DNA of 64,000 bases from NCBI RefSeq assembly GCF_902806685.2, contig NC_048553.1, forward strand, positions 5,315,099 to 5,379,098, in the 5' to 3' direction. Positions 22,846 through 35,600 of the stretch are shown here, piece after piece (within the stretch, counting starts at the first letter, position 1; every line of letters starts with the position of its first letter). The notes beneath the pieces were generated by a model. That model searched no databases. It had not been told where the DNA came from and worked only from the letters and a program-made list of their open reading frames with translations. The position numbers and the translations under genes are program-made. Origin of the DNA: Maniola hyperantus. Lineage: Eukaryota > Arthropoda > Insecta > Lepidoptera > Nymphalidae.

Positions 22846-23662
22846 GTAAGTGTTTGATCCCATTACATTACACTTATTACAGCGATCAAATAGATCCTTA
22901 GATAATTTTTATTATGTAAAATATTTGTTTTTATTTTACTTTCGCAGTTAAAGAATTTAATTTGGATCACACTATGGAATTAACATAAAAAAACAGACTA
23001 GATAAGATATTAGATAGGTAGTAGGTAGGTAGGTAAGGTAGCTTAAGAATGGCAAGAATACTGTCAATAACCTTTGACATGTGTCACTGCTTACGTGTCA
23101 GCCCCTGCATTCCTATTGAGCGAACTTTACAATCTACTGTGGGTTTTTGTATCAGCCAAATTGTATTACTGACTTCGTAATTTATTAAACTATCGAGGTA
23201 CGTCACAAAATGTACATAGTACAGTCATTGAATAATATAGACTAATAACCACAATTAAATATTTGCTGATATGAATTGCCAAGACATTTTTGCCGTTTTA
23301 ATGTATTAAAATGTTGCAATATTCAGGTTTAATTTATCTTTTTGAATATAAAGTATCTACACTTATTAATTTGTGAAGGTAATTTGTAAGGTGTACTCAT
23401 AATGCAGCTTTTGTATAACTTTGCTTTATTTTAATTCAGGCGATTTCATTTTAAACTTTTGTGAAAATATACCAAATAACAATTTAGTATATTAATAGAC
23501 AATAGAGGATATTTAATTAGATAATGGTAGGTACTTACACTTGTAAAATAACATTTATTATAGTTACCAAAAGTTGTAATAAATGTATGTTCTTAACTTT
23601 ACAAATTGATATAAGTTTTATATATTTAATCTCAATAGATTGGTGCTTGCAACAGCTTTCTA

Positions 23663-26600
23663 ATGGAGCTGCAGGCAGTGCTAGTGCTGTGTGGAGTGGG
23701 TGTGGTGGGAGTGGCTGTCCTGCTCCTTATGGGGCTCTTCTCAGCCTCGGGAACCAGCTATGAAGAAGCCATAGCTCAGCAACGCCGAGCAACCAGTGAA
23801 CTGTTAGCTTTAGCCGACAATAAGAATAAGTCTAAAAAGACAAACAAGAAAGCTAATAAAAGGGTAACTAAGAATCATAGCACTCATCTATACTAATAAT
23901 ACAAATGGGAAAGTATACCTTTACATCGCCCATTCATATATGGTTTTAACGGGTACAGAGATTGCTTGCATCTTCAAAGATTCTGCAAGATCTTGAAAAT
24001 CAAAGAGTTCAATACTTCTACTGAAGTGAAGATATAAATAGTTATTGACAAATACATTAATTTATCTGTAATCTCTGCATACACAAAGAAAATAGTTTGT
24101 GAGCTGTGACCAAAATAAATGAACATTTTTTTAAAGTCATCATCTTTACAAACAAACTTAGTTTTGCAGTCCCAAATACAAAAAAAAAATTTTTGAGATG
24201 ACAGATTAATTTAACCAATTAACTACTTATGTTCCTTTTTAAGCTACAGAACTCAGTGGGCAGACTGACTTACACTTGGCCTGTTTTTTCATGAAAATAA
24301 TGTCCATGAATCACCCATTTATGCAATCTGGCTTTTCTACACTAATATCATAAAGAGATAAAGGTTGTAAGTTTGATTGTAGGAGATAATTACCGAAACT
24401 ATTAATCCAATTTCAAAAATTCTTTTACTGAAAGATAGCTATATTATCCGAGTGCTATAGGCTATATTATTATGTATTGCTGAAGGAGATGCGGGCAAAA
24501 GCTAGTATATATCAATTATAAAACTTTAACTATACAATTCGTAGATAGGTGTGCTAAAGAGAGTAATCATAACTATTTGATGCATATGCATTTTGTAAAC
24601 CTGTTGTTAATTCTAACTAAAATAACATTTTTTTGTAGTTAGCGAAGAAGGAAAAGAAAGAAAATGTAACAGCAGCAACAGGAAGTGATCCTGAAAGTGA
24701 GGCACCAGCTGAGAGTGGCATGGAAGATGAGTCTGTTCCACCAAAGCCTCATGTTGAGTTCAGTCCATCCATAGTTGTTGAACTACCCACTGATAACCCA
24801 CCAAACATCAATGTGAAGGTACTTGCCAATTCTATCTCATCAATGTCAAGTTTTTATTATCTCTGCTATTTCTGCAAATAATTATTATAATCAGGAAAAA
24901 GTGTTATCAAAAAAGTTATTTTGGCCTCACAAATTGCTTGATCTGCTCATTATGAAACATAAATAAATCATAACTTATCATTTGGTTCAGCTATGCATGC
25001 ATAACTCAGAGATCCCATTATATCTGCTTGCGAGATTTCATTGGGTTGTTATTTGATTTTAATGTATTTCTTATCAATATTTATACAAGTTTGAAAGAAA
25101 ACATTGTAACAGCATAATCTTGTGCAATTAAGTGGGTCTACAAGGTAAAAGTAGATTTGTATTTTAGTAACACTTGAGTATAATCTAGATTGGATTGTAA
25201 ATTTTAATTGATCTTTACATTGATAAAGGAAGTATTGGCTGAACTTTTACCTTTTATGTAAATAAACACTTAATAAGTTAAGCCTATTGATATAGCACAA
25301 AAAACTGCACTTCTCACTGAGATGTTATATATTTTATTTGTTGGTATAAAAAATGGAAATCCAGATAGGGTAAAAATATTAGTTGATAGTGGGTAAATAT
25401 ACCTTATTCAGGGAGACGAGCTAACATAAGGCACTCTTACTTGCACAATTGTATAGAAAAGGACGCATTATGATCGTGACTGACCAGTAAGTGTGACCAT
25501 TCCCTAAAAATGTAAGAGTGTGTTTATACTGCTCACTACAAAACACCTAAAAGATTGCAAATTTTTGCCTATTCCCTCATCTGTACAGTATCAAGATACT
25601 ATTATTGTAAATATAAAATAAATAAAACATTGGAAGTTAGGAAACGGGAAACAGTCCAGTGAGCAAGCCAGGTCGACAATGTATAACAAGAATCACTTTG
25701 AGAAATACGAATAAGTTATGAAGTAAACAGAATACAATCCAATGAGCAAGCCAGATCAATGTAAAATCAAAAATTAGAAAGGAGCACCAAAAGACAAGAT
25801 GACCGCACTGCATGAGAGATAAAATTGTCATTTTGGGTGCAAAGTGATCTTCCGCCCTGTGTCCAATGATATGTGGTTTCTGACTTCCCTATTAGCTCGT
25901 CTCGATGAACAGGGTATCGGTAGAAGAGACACTATCTATGGTAGAATATTCCTCTGTATGCAGATTCGCAAACGCGGCAAAGATCCTAAAATAAAGCCGA
26001 TTTTAATAAATAAAGAGGATCCGAGCTGTATTAGCGATCCGAGCGCGGCGGCCACACCCAACGCGGACGTCTCTAACCACTTTGAGGAAATGCATCCCAA
26101 GGATGAGTTGGAGTTGTTGCAATCGTCATTAGAAAAAGTGAGTTCCTTGTTCCCATCCTGAGATCCCATCTGTGTTGCCAAAAATAATTTGTTAACATTT
26201 GTTATGTAACATTTTTACAATAGATATTCACTTAACACATTAAATACTAAAATGATTTACACTACCTACTTCTTAAACGTACATATTATTCTATATTGAA
26301 TAATATAAATGCGAAAGTGTGTCTGCCTGTCTGTTAGCTTGTCGCAGTTCATCTATTTCACCTGTTTTGGCGAAGATAGCTTTCATCCCGGATATGAACA
26401 TAGACCACTTTTTGTTATGGAAAAAAAAAGTTTCCATATGATTTTTAAAAACCAGTCAAGTGCGAGTCGACTCGCTCTTTAAGGGTTCCGTACATAACCA
26501 TAAACATCATATTTTAGGTGTAAGAAATATTTCAATTCTGAGCAACAAACCGGCAAAGAAAAACCATTTTCCCTTTGCTTACAGGAGCCTAAAAATCTAA

Positions 26601-29600
26601 ATCACGCAGGCGAAGTCGCGGGCATCATGTACTACGTTTGTAAATAAAACAGATATTTGCAAACAATAACAAACTAAATACTAAAATTATTTAGTTAACA
26701 AGCCTCTAAAACATTTTTTTAATACTTACGAACTGTACATAAAGTTTAGAAGGATTCTTTTAATTATTAAAACGGAAAGTTGGCAACACCTTCCTAACTC
26801 ATTTTTATGTGAGATATCTTAGACTAGAGTTACTTTTTTTTCTAGTGAATGTAATGTTCTGTTATTTTTTTGTTTTAACTATCCTAGGATGAAATGGTAA
26901 ATTTTGCTAAGAATGTTGAGTTTAAAAAACATTGATATCAAGTTTGAGATGAGTGCATGCATGAATGGTATTTAATCATGCATTTTACGGTGTTAGCCTT
27001 ATTTGCTTCTTAGAATAATGTGAAACAGCACAGGTTTTGCAACAACCGCTTTGATTCTCTGAATAAAATCTCTGTATTGCTTAATTTTGGAACTCTTGGC
27101 TGTAACATAAAATGTACATGCAAGTTTTTTTTATGTTTATTAGTTTTATGCACCTAAGCAATGTTACTAATTTATTTTATATTAATTAATTTCTAAGAGC
27201 CTGATTTTAGTTTGGTATACCTATAGCGAACCTAGAATGGCAACCTATGACCTGGGCTTAATATTGTAATATTAGTAGCTTTAGTTATTCATTTACATAT
27301 TATGTGTTTCATTTGTATAATGATCTCCCTATATGTATAAATCGGACCCTTACTTTTCTAGCCGTTAAAATTTTGCTTTTCTGTAGAATTTCTTTTAGTT
27401 AATGTTGAAAATTAGTATTAATATTTTTTAAACGTTGAGCTAGTCTTATTGTTATTTCGTTTATTTTAAATTGCAACTAGAAAAAATTGCTAATCATAAT
27501 TGAACTCTATTGCAATTTCTTAAACTTTAGGTATCAGAGAAAAAAGAAGAGAAAAAAGAAGAAATCGTAGAGAAAAAGGAAGGTAAAGCATCGAAGCAAT
27601 CAAAAGGCGCCAAGGCTACACCGAAACAAAGCCCGCCAGAGCCAGCCAAAGAGGAACCTATTTCTGAAAAACAAATTTCTAACGAGGCACCTCTTGAACA
27701 ACGCAAAGGTTTGCTTATTTGTATGATCTATACTAATCCATACAAATTTTTAAAGAGTTAAAGTTTGTAAGTTTGTAATTTTGTTTGTAGGGGGTAATTT
27801 CTGGAACTACTGAACCGATTTTGAAAATTCTTTCACATAGGCTATATTTTATTTTCAAGAATTAGAGTTCCCTACAAAAATTGTAATAAGCTTCCCGTGC
27901 GAAGCTGGGGCGGGTCACTAGTATTATTATAAAGAAAGAGTGCGAATTTTGTGTTTATGTCAACCTCCATAAAAACCCTTAATCTCTGGAACCACTGCTG
28001 CTGAAAATTTTTTTCACCATTTAAAAGATATATTATTCCATATATTCTAGATAGACATAGGCTAAATATTGTGTATGTATGTATGACCCAGGCGACGTCG
28101 GGGCGGATCGCAAGTATATGATAATATATTGTGTTGATAATTACATTTATGTAAAAAGATTATTTTGTATATTCTTCTATTCAAAGTATAAAAAAACAGA
28201 TCAAGTGCGAGTCGGACTTGGAAACGAAAGGCTCCGTATAATCGTACTAGGAGGATTATGTACTACTATGTACTTTTATTTTATTTTTAATTTGCATTGT
28301 GGCTATTTTGAAATTTGCCATTTTGTTTTTTTTTAATTATTTGATGTAGCGGCACTAGAAATACACTGTGAAATCGTCGTGCTGATCATAGGCCTTGGTC
28401 AAATAGCGCCATTACACTCGATCCTCAGCCTTCCTCATTTAGTCAACTTCCCGCCACCTTCTTTATATTGTTGGTCTATCTTACTGGAGAGTGACCCATA
28501 CTACATGGCCTGTCCACTATCACTTCAACTTGCTAATGGGTTAAACTAGATTTTACAACTCCAGTTAAAAAGGTTGAGAAGAAGGTAGTATCGGAGGCGG
28601 TGGAAGTCGCCGACGAAGTGGTGCCGCCGCTGAACGCGCCGCAGCCGAGCGATTTAACCACGGACAAGCTACTGCAACAGGTGCGGACGCCCGCGCCCGC
28701 CCCCTCGCCGCCCGCCAAGTCCAAGAAGAAGAAGACCGACCAAGACATGCTCGCGCTAATGGGTGAGTAGCTTCACTTAATATAGTCATGCTGTGGTGCC
28801 TGGTGCACTTCGACCGCCAAATTCTTTTTCCATGAACCGGCTCTCTTTGGCGGTGTTCCCACTAAATTACAACATGAAGTTATTCAAGGAGCGGATCAAC
28901 AAATTCCTGAACGACCCGCAACCCATTGGCGGTTCCTCTGATGCTGTAGATAATTAATGTTCATGGGCGGCGCGGTAATCACTTAACATCAGGTGACCCG
29001 CCAGCTCGTTTGCTCGCTATTTTTATTTAAAAAAAATTAGCGCTGATGAGGCTACTCACCCCGAGTAGCTTCATCCACAATGGTCTGTCCGGTCCAACCG
29101 TGGTCAGCCAAGCAAGCTGACCACGGGCAAGTTTCTGCGACAGGCGTTGACACTTTGCAACTGTTCTGGCAGGTACTTGCGTGTGCTTTACGTCTAAGGG
29201 CGTTTGTGCACTCACCCGTATTTGGTGCGTATTCGTGATTCTTCGAAGTGGCTGTCATATAATGTACGTACATTCGATTCGTATTATTTTCACGGATCCG
29301 TAAAATCACGGATGAATGCACAAACGCCCTCAGTCTCTGCACCTCAAAAATGAAGTGGTAGATTATTGCAAAACAACAATTTTAATCGTAAGACACTCAA
29401 TTTTTTTTAATATTCAGGCCAATCAATTGTATATTATTTGCTTAGAAGAAGAACCCCCAGTGACTCAGTGCCAAAACCGTGCATTTGCTGCTGTGTTGTT
29501 TAATTTAATTTTAATAACACAATCACTTTTGTGTGGGATTTGGGACACCTTTTGTACATTAAATAAGTATTTATATATGTAAATACCTACGTTATGTATA

Positions 29601-32600
29601 TAATATAACTTATATAACGTAGGTTTATAGGTAGGTAGGTATATATTTCAGTATTTGGCCAATAAACATTATCTACTAATTTGGCTTATCGTCGTTTTGC
29701 ACGTTTTTTCTATAAAAATAATAACTTACTTTAAAAGGCTGTACGAAACCGATATACATTCATTTTAAATAAGTAGTATGTAACATAGCCTAGTCGGTCG
29801 AGTTATTATCTGAGTTGCTAATGCCTTTACAAACGGAGACTGCACTGTAAATAGCGCAAGCCGCACAAATGATAACGGCCTAAAGCTAATTTGAAACAGG
29901 ATAAGTTACTAAAATTGTGCTTATGTTTGTTATAAGTTTCCTTTACCTAATACTTTACATAATATTGTAAGATAATGTGGTTAACTCCGTTTTTCACAAT
30001 CTCTAAACTAAAATGACAGGTCAAATTGTATTTCCCTATCCCCTATCCCTTTCATAGTGCTCCCTGCAGAAAAAGATAGCACTAGATTTAGACCTCTCAA
30101 TTTAGTTTAAGAGATTGGTTACAATAGAATTAATTTCAATCTCAAAACTAAATTATCAGGTCTTAATCTTGTGCTACCCTTGTTCGCAGTTCGAAAGGGA
30201 TAACATTACATTTAGAAGACCTTTCATTTTAGTTTAGTTTAGAGATTGTGTACAACAGAATTTGCCACAATAATAACTTGTCGATTGACTTCATCCACTA
30301 TTAATTTGTAATTCAATCTGCATATATAAATCAAAAAGCTGACTGATTGACTGACTGATCTATTAACGCACAGCTCAAGCCACTGGACGGATCGGGCCGA
30401 AATTTGGCATACTATTATGACGTAGGTATCCGCTAAGAAAGGATTTTGAAAATTCAACCCCTGAGGGTGTAAAACAGGGGTTTGAAATTTGTGTTGTCCA
30501 CGCGAACGAAGTCGCGGACATAAGCTGGTGTTATATAAAAAGTTGACTTGGCAATACCAATATTATTTAGTAATAGTAACCATGTTATGCATGGTGGATA
30601 TAGTAATTGAAGTTGTAAATATTTACAAAAAGTCTACAGACGTAGTTTGTGTGAATTACAAGTTACATCATAATTCGTCTCATGTTTAAAGAGTAATTTA
30701 TTTCTATATTATGTTTTTTTTATATATTAGTATATACGTCTACGTATAAACTTTATATACGTCTGGCCACCAGAAAGTCGACGACGATGAATTAATTGAT
30801 CACGCGTATAAGAATAAGTTAGAAAATAGCAAAACTGCATTAGTCTACCTTAACTTCTTAAAAGGCCCATTTGGACGATTCGATAAGATAATATTCAAAT
30901 TTTTAACATTGAAAGCTTATTCGTTTAAAACATCTTATACCTATTTGAATTCCATTCAATACCAAACGTGGGAAGTAATCTATTACCCTGTCCGAATGCT
31001 AACTGCCAGCCACGCTCCTTTCCAAAAAGAATTCGGTGCATTCTCATTCAACCTCGAGTTCTTATAGAAAAACTTCAGCTGACCTGTTTCCAAATATAAA
31101 TTTTGGAAATTTGTGGTTTTCATGCAGTTTCGAAAATTATAATTTAGGGCTTAAGCAGATTATGATGTTTTTAGGATCAGCGATCGGCAATTTAGTTGCT
31201 TTTCGGAATCTTGATGCTGCAATAGAACGGTCCACTACGACCGCACACATATTCAATCTCTAGTCGCTGCGATTTTATTTATTATTTCAATACAGCGATT
31301 GACCGCAGAAAGTCGTCAAAACGCGATGCAGCCGCGAAATCGGTGATCGCTGATGCTACAAGCGTCGTGTCTGCTGTGGCCCTTAATTGTTTTCCGCGAA
31401 AAATAGATAAGATAACATGCGTAATTAATTACATGCAGTGCATGCATGACGGGTATCATTCAAAATGCAAGTCTGCAGGGCACTTGAGTTCAGTGGACTT
31501 TGATCCTTTGTAATGCCCCACAGCTTTGCTTCGCGACTCGTGCGCCGCTTATTTATTTATTTATTATTTTAAGATTTTTCTGAACTTGATGGTTGAACCA
31601 TTATTTGGTATCAAAACTAAAAACCTAAGAGGAGAAAAACAATTGTTTCTAATTTTATATTTCATGAAAACTATGTTAAAATATAAATAAATAAGTACAA
31701 TTTTACGTTTATTCGTTGTGATACAAACAAAATAATTAATGTTATTGAAATCTGTCTACGATAAGTATATAATTGAACAATCAAATAGATTTATTTTATT
31801 TGTTATCATATCCAGATTTTAATCAACTGTACCTACCTAATTAGTTAATTGGCTGTGAATGATAATAATTATTACAGATAAAAGGTATTTAAATCAGACA
31901 CCTCGTTGTATTTGACTAAAATAGCCCACGCCCAACACCATGCCACACCCATAAATTGACACCAAACACACATGCCGACAGGCATGCGCGTAGTGACACA
32001 GACTACATGCTACACTACTGGCGCGGTGTTTATGGACCTTTGAACTTTTATTACACCTAGCAGCATGCTTCAAAACATGGCGACCCATTACCATTATATA
32101 TAATATCTGTCCCGGCTTTACTCAGGTGTTTAGTCGACGTTAGCCCGACTAGTTTCGAACCCATCCGGGGTCCTTTTTCAAGGGATCAGTTCGCGCACGC
32201 GCCGCGGTTGTCACAACCGTCGGGCTAACGTCGACTAAACACGTGAGTAAAGCCGGGACAGATATTATATATAATGGAATTCACTCACGATAGTTTAAAC
32301 GCTAAAAAAGACCCATTACCAATCTATAAGAGTCGTGAGTAAGGCTTAGAACAAACTACGCAACTCAAAAGTGATGAAATCGCAACTCGAAATTATTTTC
32401 AGTTTCCTGCCTATATTGTCTTATATAAAACCACACGTGGTAATTAGTTTAAGACGCGTTTGAAACGCATTAGTTGTATGCAAACCGACTTGCGGAAAAT
32501 TAAGTGAAGCTATCATCGGCAGTTGATACTTCTGCCAATGTAATGATGTATAACCTACACATCGTTCTTCGTTTATATTTCTTCTTCAATAATATCCTCG

Positions 32601-35600
32601 TCACTAGAACAATATGTCTGCTTTCAAGAAAACTATGTAGATAAGATTTATTCTGAGAGTTTCAGATTGATTGCGCCGTGTATCGATGACGGTTTCAAAC
32701 TTTTTATATCTGTGTTTCGTTGCAGTTGCGTTGCGCCGTTTGTTCTGGGCCAAATTGTTATTATTTGTTCTGCAGGCGGGGAAGGCGGCGGCGTGGCCGT
32801 GAGCGAGCTGGTGCGCGTGGTGCGCCAGGCGACGCTGTCGCGCGACGAGATACAGATTCTGACGGACGCGCTGCTCAACAAGCACCACGACCCTCTACCG
32901 GCGCACTCGGAGTGGACCGAGGTACATTCATATGTAGAATTCTTTGATTTTTCAGGATAAAAAGTAGCCTATGTCACTCTCCAAGGTTTTCAACTATTGC
33001 CATGCAAAAATTACGTTGATCTGTTGTGACATGATTGAAGGACAAACCAATAAACCAACGAATAAACACACTTTCGCATGTATAATATGAGTGGTGATAT
33101 GAATTAGAATATGTAAAATATGAACTAGAATGTAGAAAATTCATATGTAAAATATGTACCGGCCGTCTGCGACTTCGCTCGGCGAAAATATAAATCCTCG
33201 TTATTCTTATAAAAATTCGACCTTAATCTTTTCTTAAATGAGAAACAAGCTACGTTGCGCTGGGGAGCGCACTAGGCCTTCTTCTCATAATGAACTTCAA
33301 ATACACAAATAATAGTACGCAAGGTCTTCGTTTGGGAATCACTAATGCAATTTCAGCCTCATTACTCAATGGTAAAAATACAAAAAAAAACTTACAAAAT
33401 GTCATATTTTTTACAGGGCCCCAATGATCCGATGCAAAAGTTGAAAAAACAACTAGCTGACAAGGAAAAAGCCCTAGCAGATGAACTAGAGGCATCTAAA
33501 GCTGTGAAAGCTAAAGTTCAAGAGCTCCGGTAAGTACAATTATTTTTTTATACTTCCATCTAAGCTTAAAGCAATATTACTTGACGGATGAAAAGTACTT
33601 AAGTAAGAGTGGAAAAGTGAGTCCACCCATGTACCAGATGTATGAGACAGGCTATGCAGGCATAATATTATGCTTGATAACCTAAACTAGATGATGCTTG
33701 CTTCGTCGTTTGTGTAAGTTACAGTTTGGGAACTGTTGTATTTTCCAAAGTAACCTATACAGCTCTCTATGCGATGTAAGCTATCTCTGTACAAAAATTT
33801 CGTTAAAATTGGCTACGCAGATGAGCGCTTATAATCATGGGAGAACTCTTTGATGTGAGCTATCTTACTACTAAATTTCGTCAAAATGGTTTTAATGACT
33901 GGGCTTTGAAAAGCTAGCAGTAAATATTTAGTAATTAATGATGGCAGATGATTATTGCAGTTGCTACTATATAATTTAGTCTTTCAAGTAGTCCATCCAT
34001 TAAATATTTTTCTAGTTTTTTAAGTTATAGTTATTATTATCGCTTTTGTACATAGTACAATTGCGTTTCAAAAAATCAGATTAGCTCGCTTCCATCTATT
34101 GCTAACTTGTCATAACTCACGTACCTTTTTAATATTAATATACTCTGCAAAAATTACAGTCGGAAGCGCAAAGTAAAGTAAAGCAGCGACATCTATCGTC
34201 GCGAGTTGTCAACTCTTGTTTATGACATGTACCTTTAAATAGATCGACTGTTTAAACTTTAAATTCGTTAGCTTTGGAGTAAGAGTTTGTATGTTATGGT
34301 AGTTGATTGGAGGAGATTTGTTGAACTTTGTGGATAATTCTGTTGTACATAATTTCTAAACGAAACTAAGTTGATATGTTTAAATAGAGAGCATTATGAA
34401 AGACATAGCAACACATTTAGTAGTAGACAATAAGTAACGTATGTCTGACCCCGGGATGCAAGCTATATCTCTCAACTTACATATCGTCGTTTATATTCTA
34501 ACACCGCGTAATTTAGCCAAAACTAGCAACTTTACAGGAGAGCGAAAAAGCTTCCTGTTTCCAGAGGTTTAAACCTCTGGAAACAGGAAGCATGTTTGCG
34601 ACGCTGACGATTGTGGTTTGCGCAGCGCGAGCCTGAACGCAGAGCGCGCGGGCGCGGCAGCAGCGCGCGCGGAGCTGCACACGCAGCAGACGCGGCTGCA
34701 GCGCCTGCTGGAGGAGCACCACGTGCTTGTGCAGGAAAAGAACACGGTAACTATACCCTTACCTACATCAGCATCTTCAATCACGAAACATCTTCTTCAT
34801 GATGTTATCAGCAACTCTTTCATCAGCAGGTCGATTCCGGAAAACCTGTATCAACCATTATTACAATCGCAATTGTTGTGATTGGCTGAATTTATGGTAT
34901 TCTTATTGCAACAATGTATTGTAGCCAATAGTAAGCGAGCGTCAACCAATCAGACGTAATTGCAATCGTGACGTTGTAGCAATCGAGCCAGTAGCCACAG
35001 ATGTCATGTTTAAACATTTGACGTGCCTTTTAGGGTTCCGTATCCGAAGGTTGCTAACTGCCAACGGGACTCTATTGCTAAACCTCCACTCTCCGTCCGT
35101 CCGTCCATCGGATCTGTTATTCAGCGGGCTGTATCTCGTGCACCGTAACAAATAAATTTAAGTTAAATAGTCACAAAATATGTATTTCTGTTGCCGCTAT
35201 AACAATCAAATCAAAAAATCGAAATTAAAAAATGTTATTTCTTGTACGATAGTACGGAACGCTTCGTGTGCGAGTCCAACTCACACTTGACCTATTTTTT
35301 AGTTAAATCTTATGTCAAAAATATTGTTGCAATGATAATTTTTTTTTCAGCTTCTAGGACAAATGAGTGAAAGTGAAGCTCAAGTTTCGCGAATGCAAAA
35401 TATGGAGTTACTTATCCAAAGGTTTACTGAGGTGAGATGTCTTTACCTTTAATTTGTTTGTACGTTATTTTTTTATGGTTTAAATGTAGGAATCAAGTGA
35501 AATTTAAGATTTTAAAAATAAGTTCGCTATCTTGAATTAGGTATTCAGCACCCCGATAAACCTCGGAAATGACACCCATATTGATTTCTATAATTAAATT

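Noticed and set aside
28079..28336. 85-codon open frame in RRBP1 intron 4
   Set aside because: Covers a Helitron-like remnant and a reverse fragment of the gggttccgta repeat.
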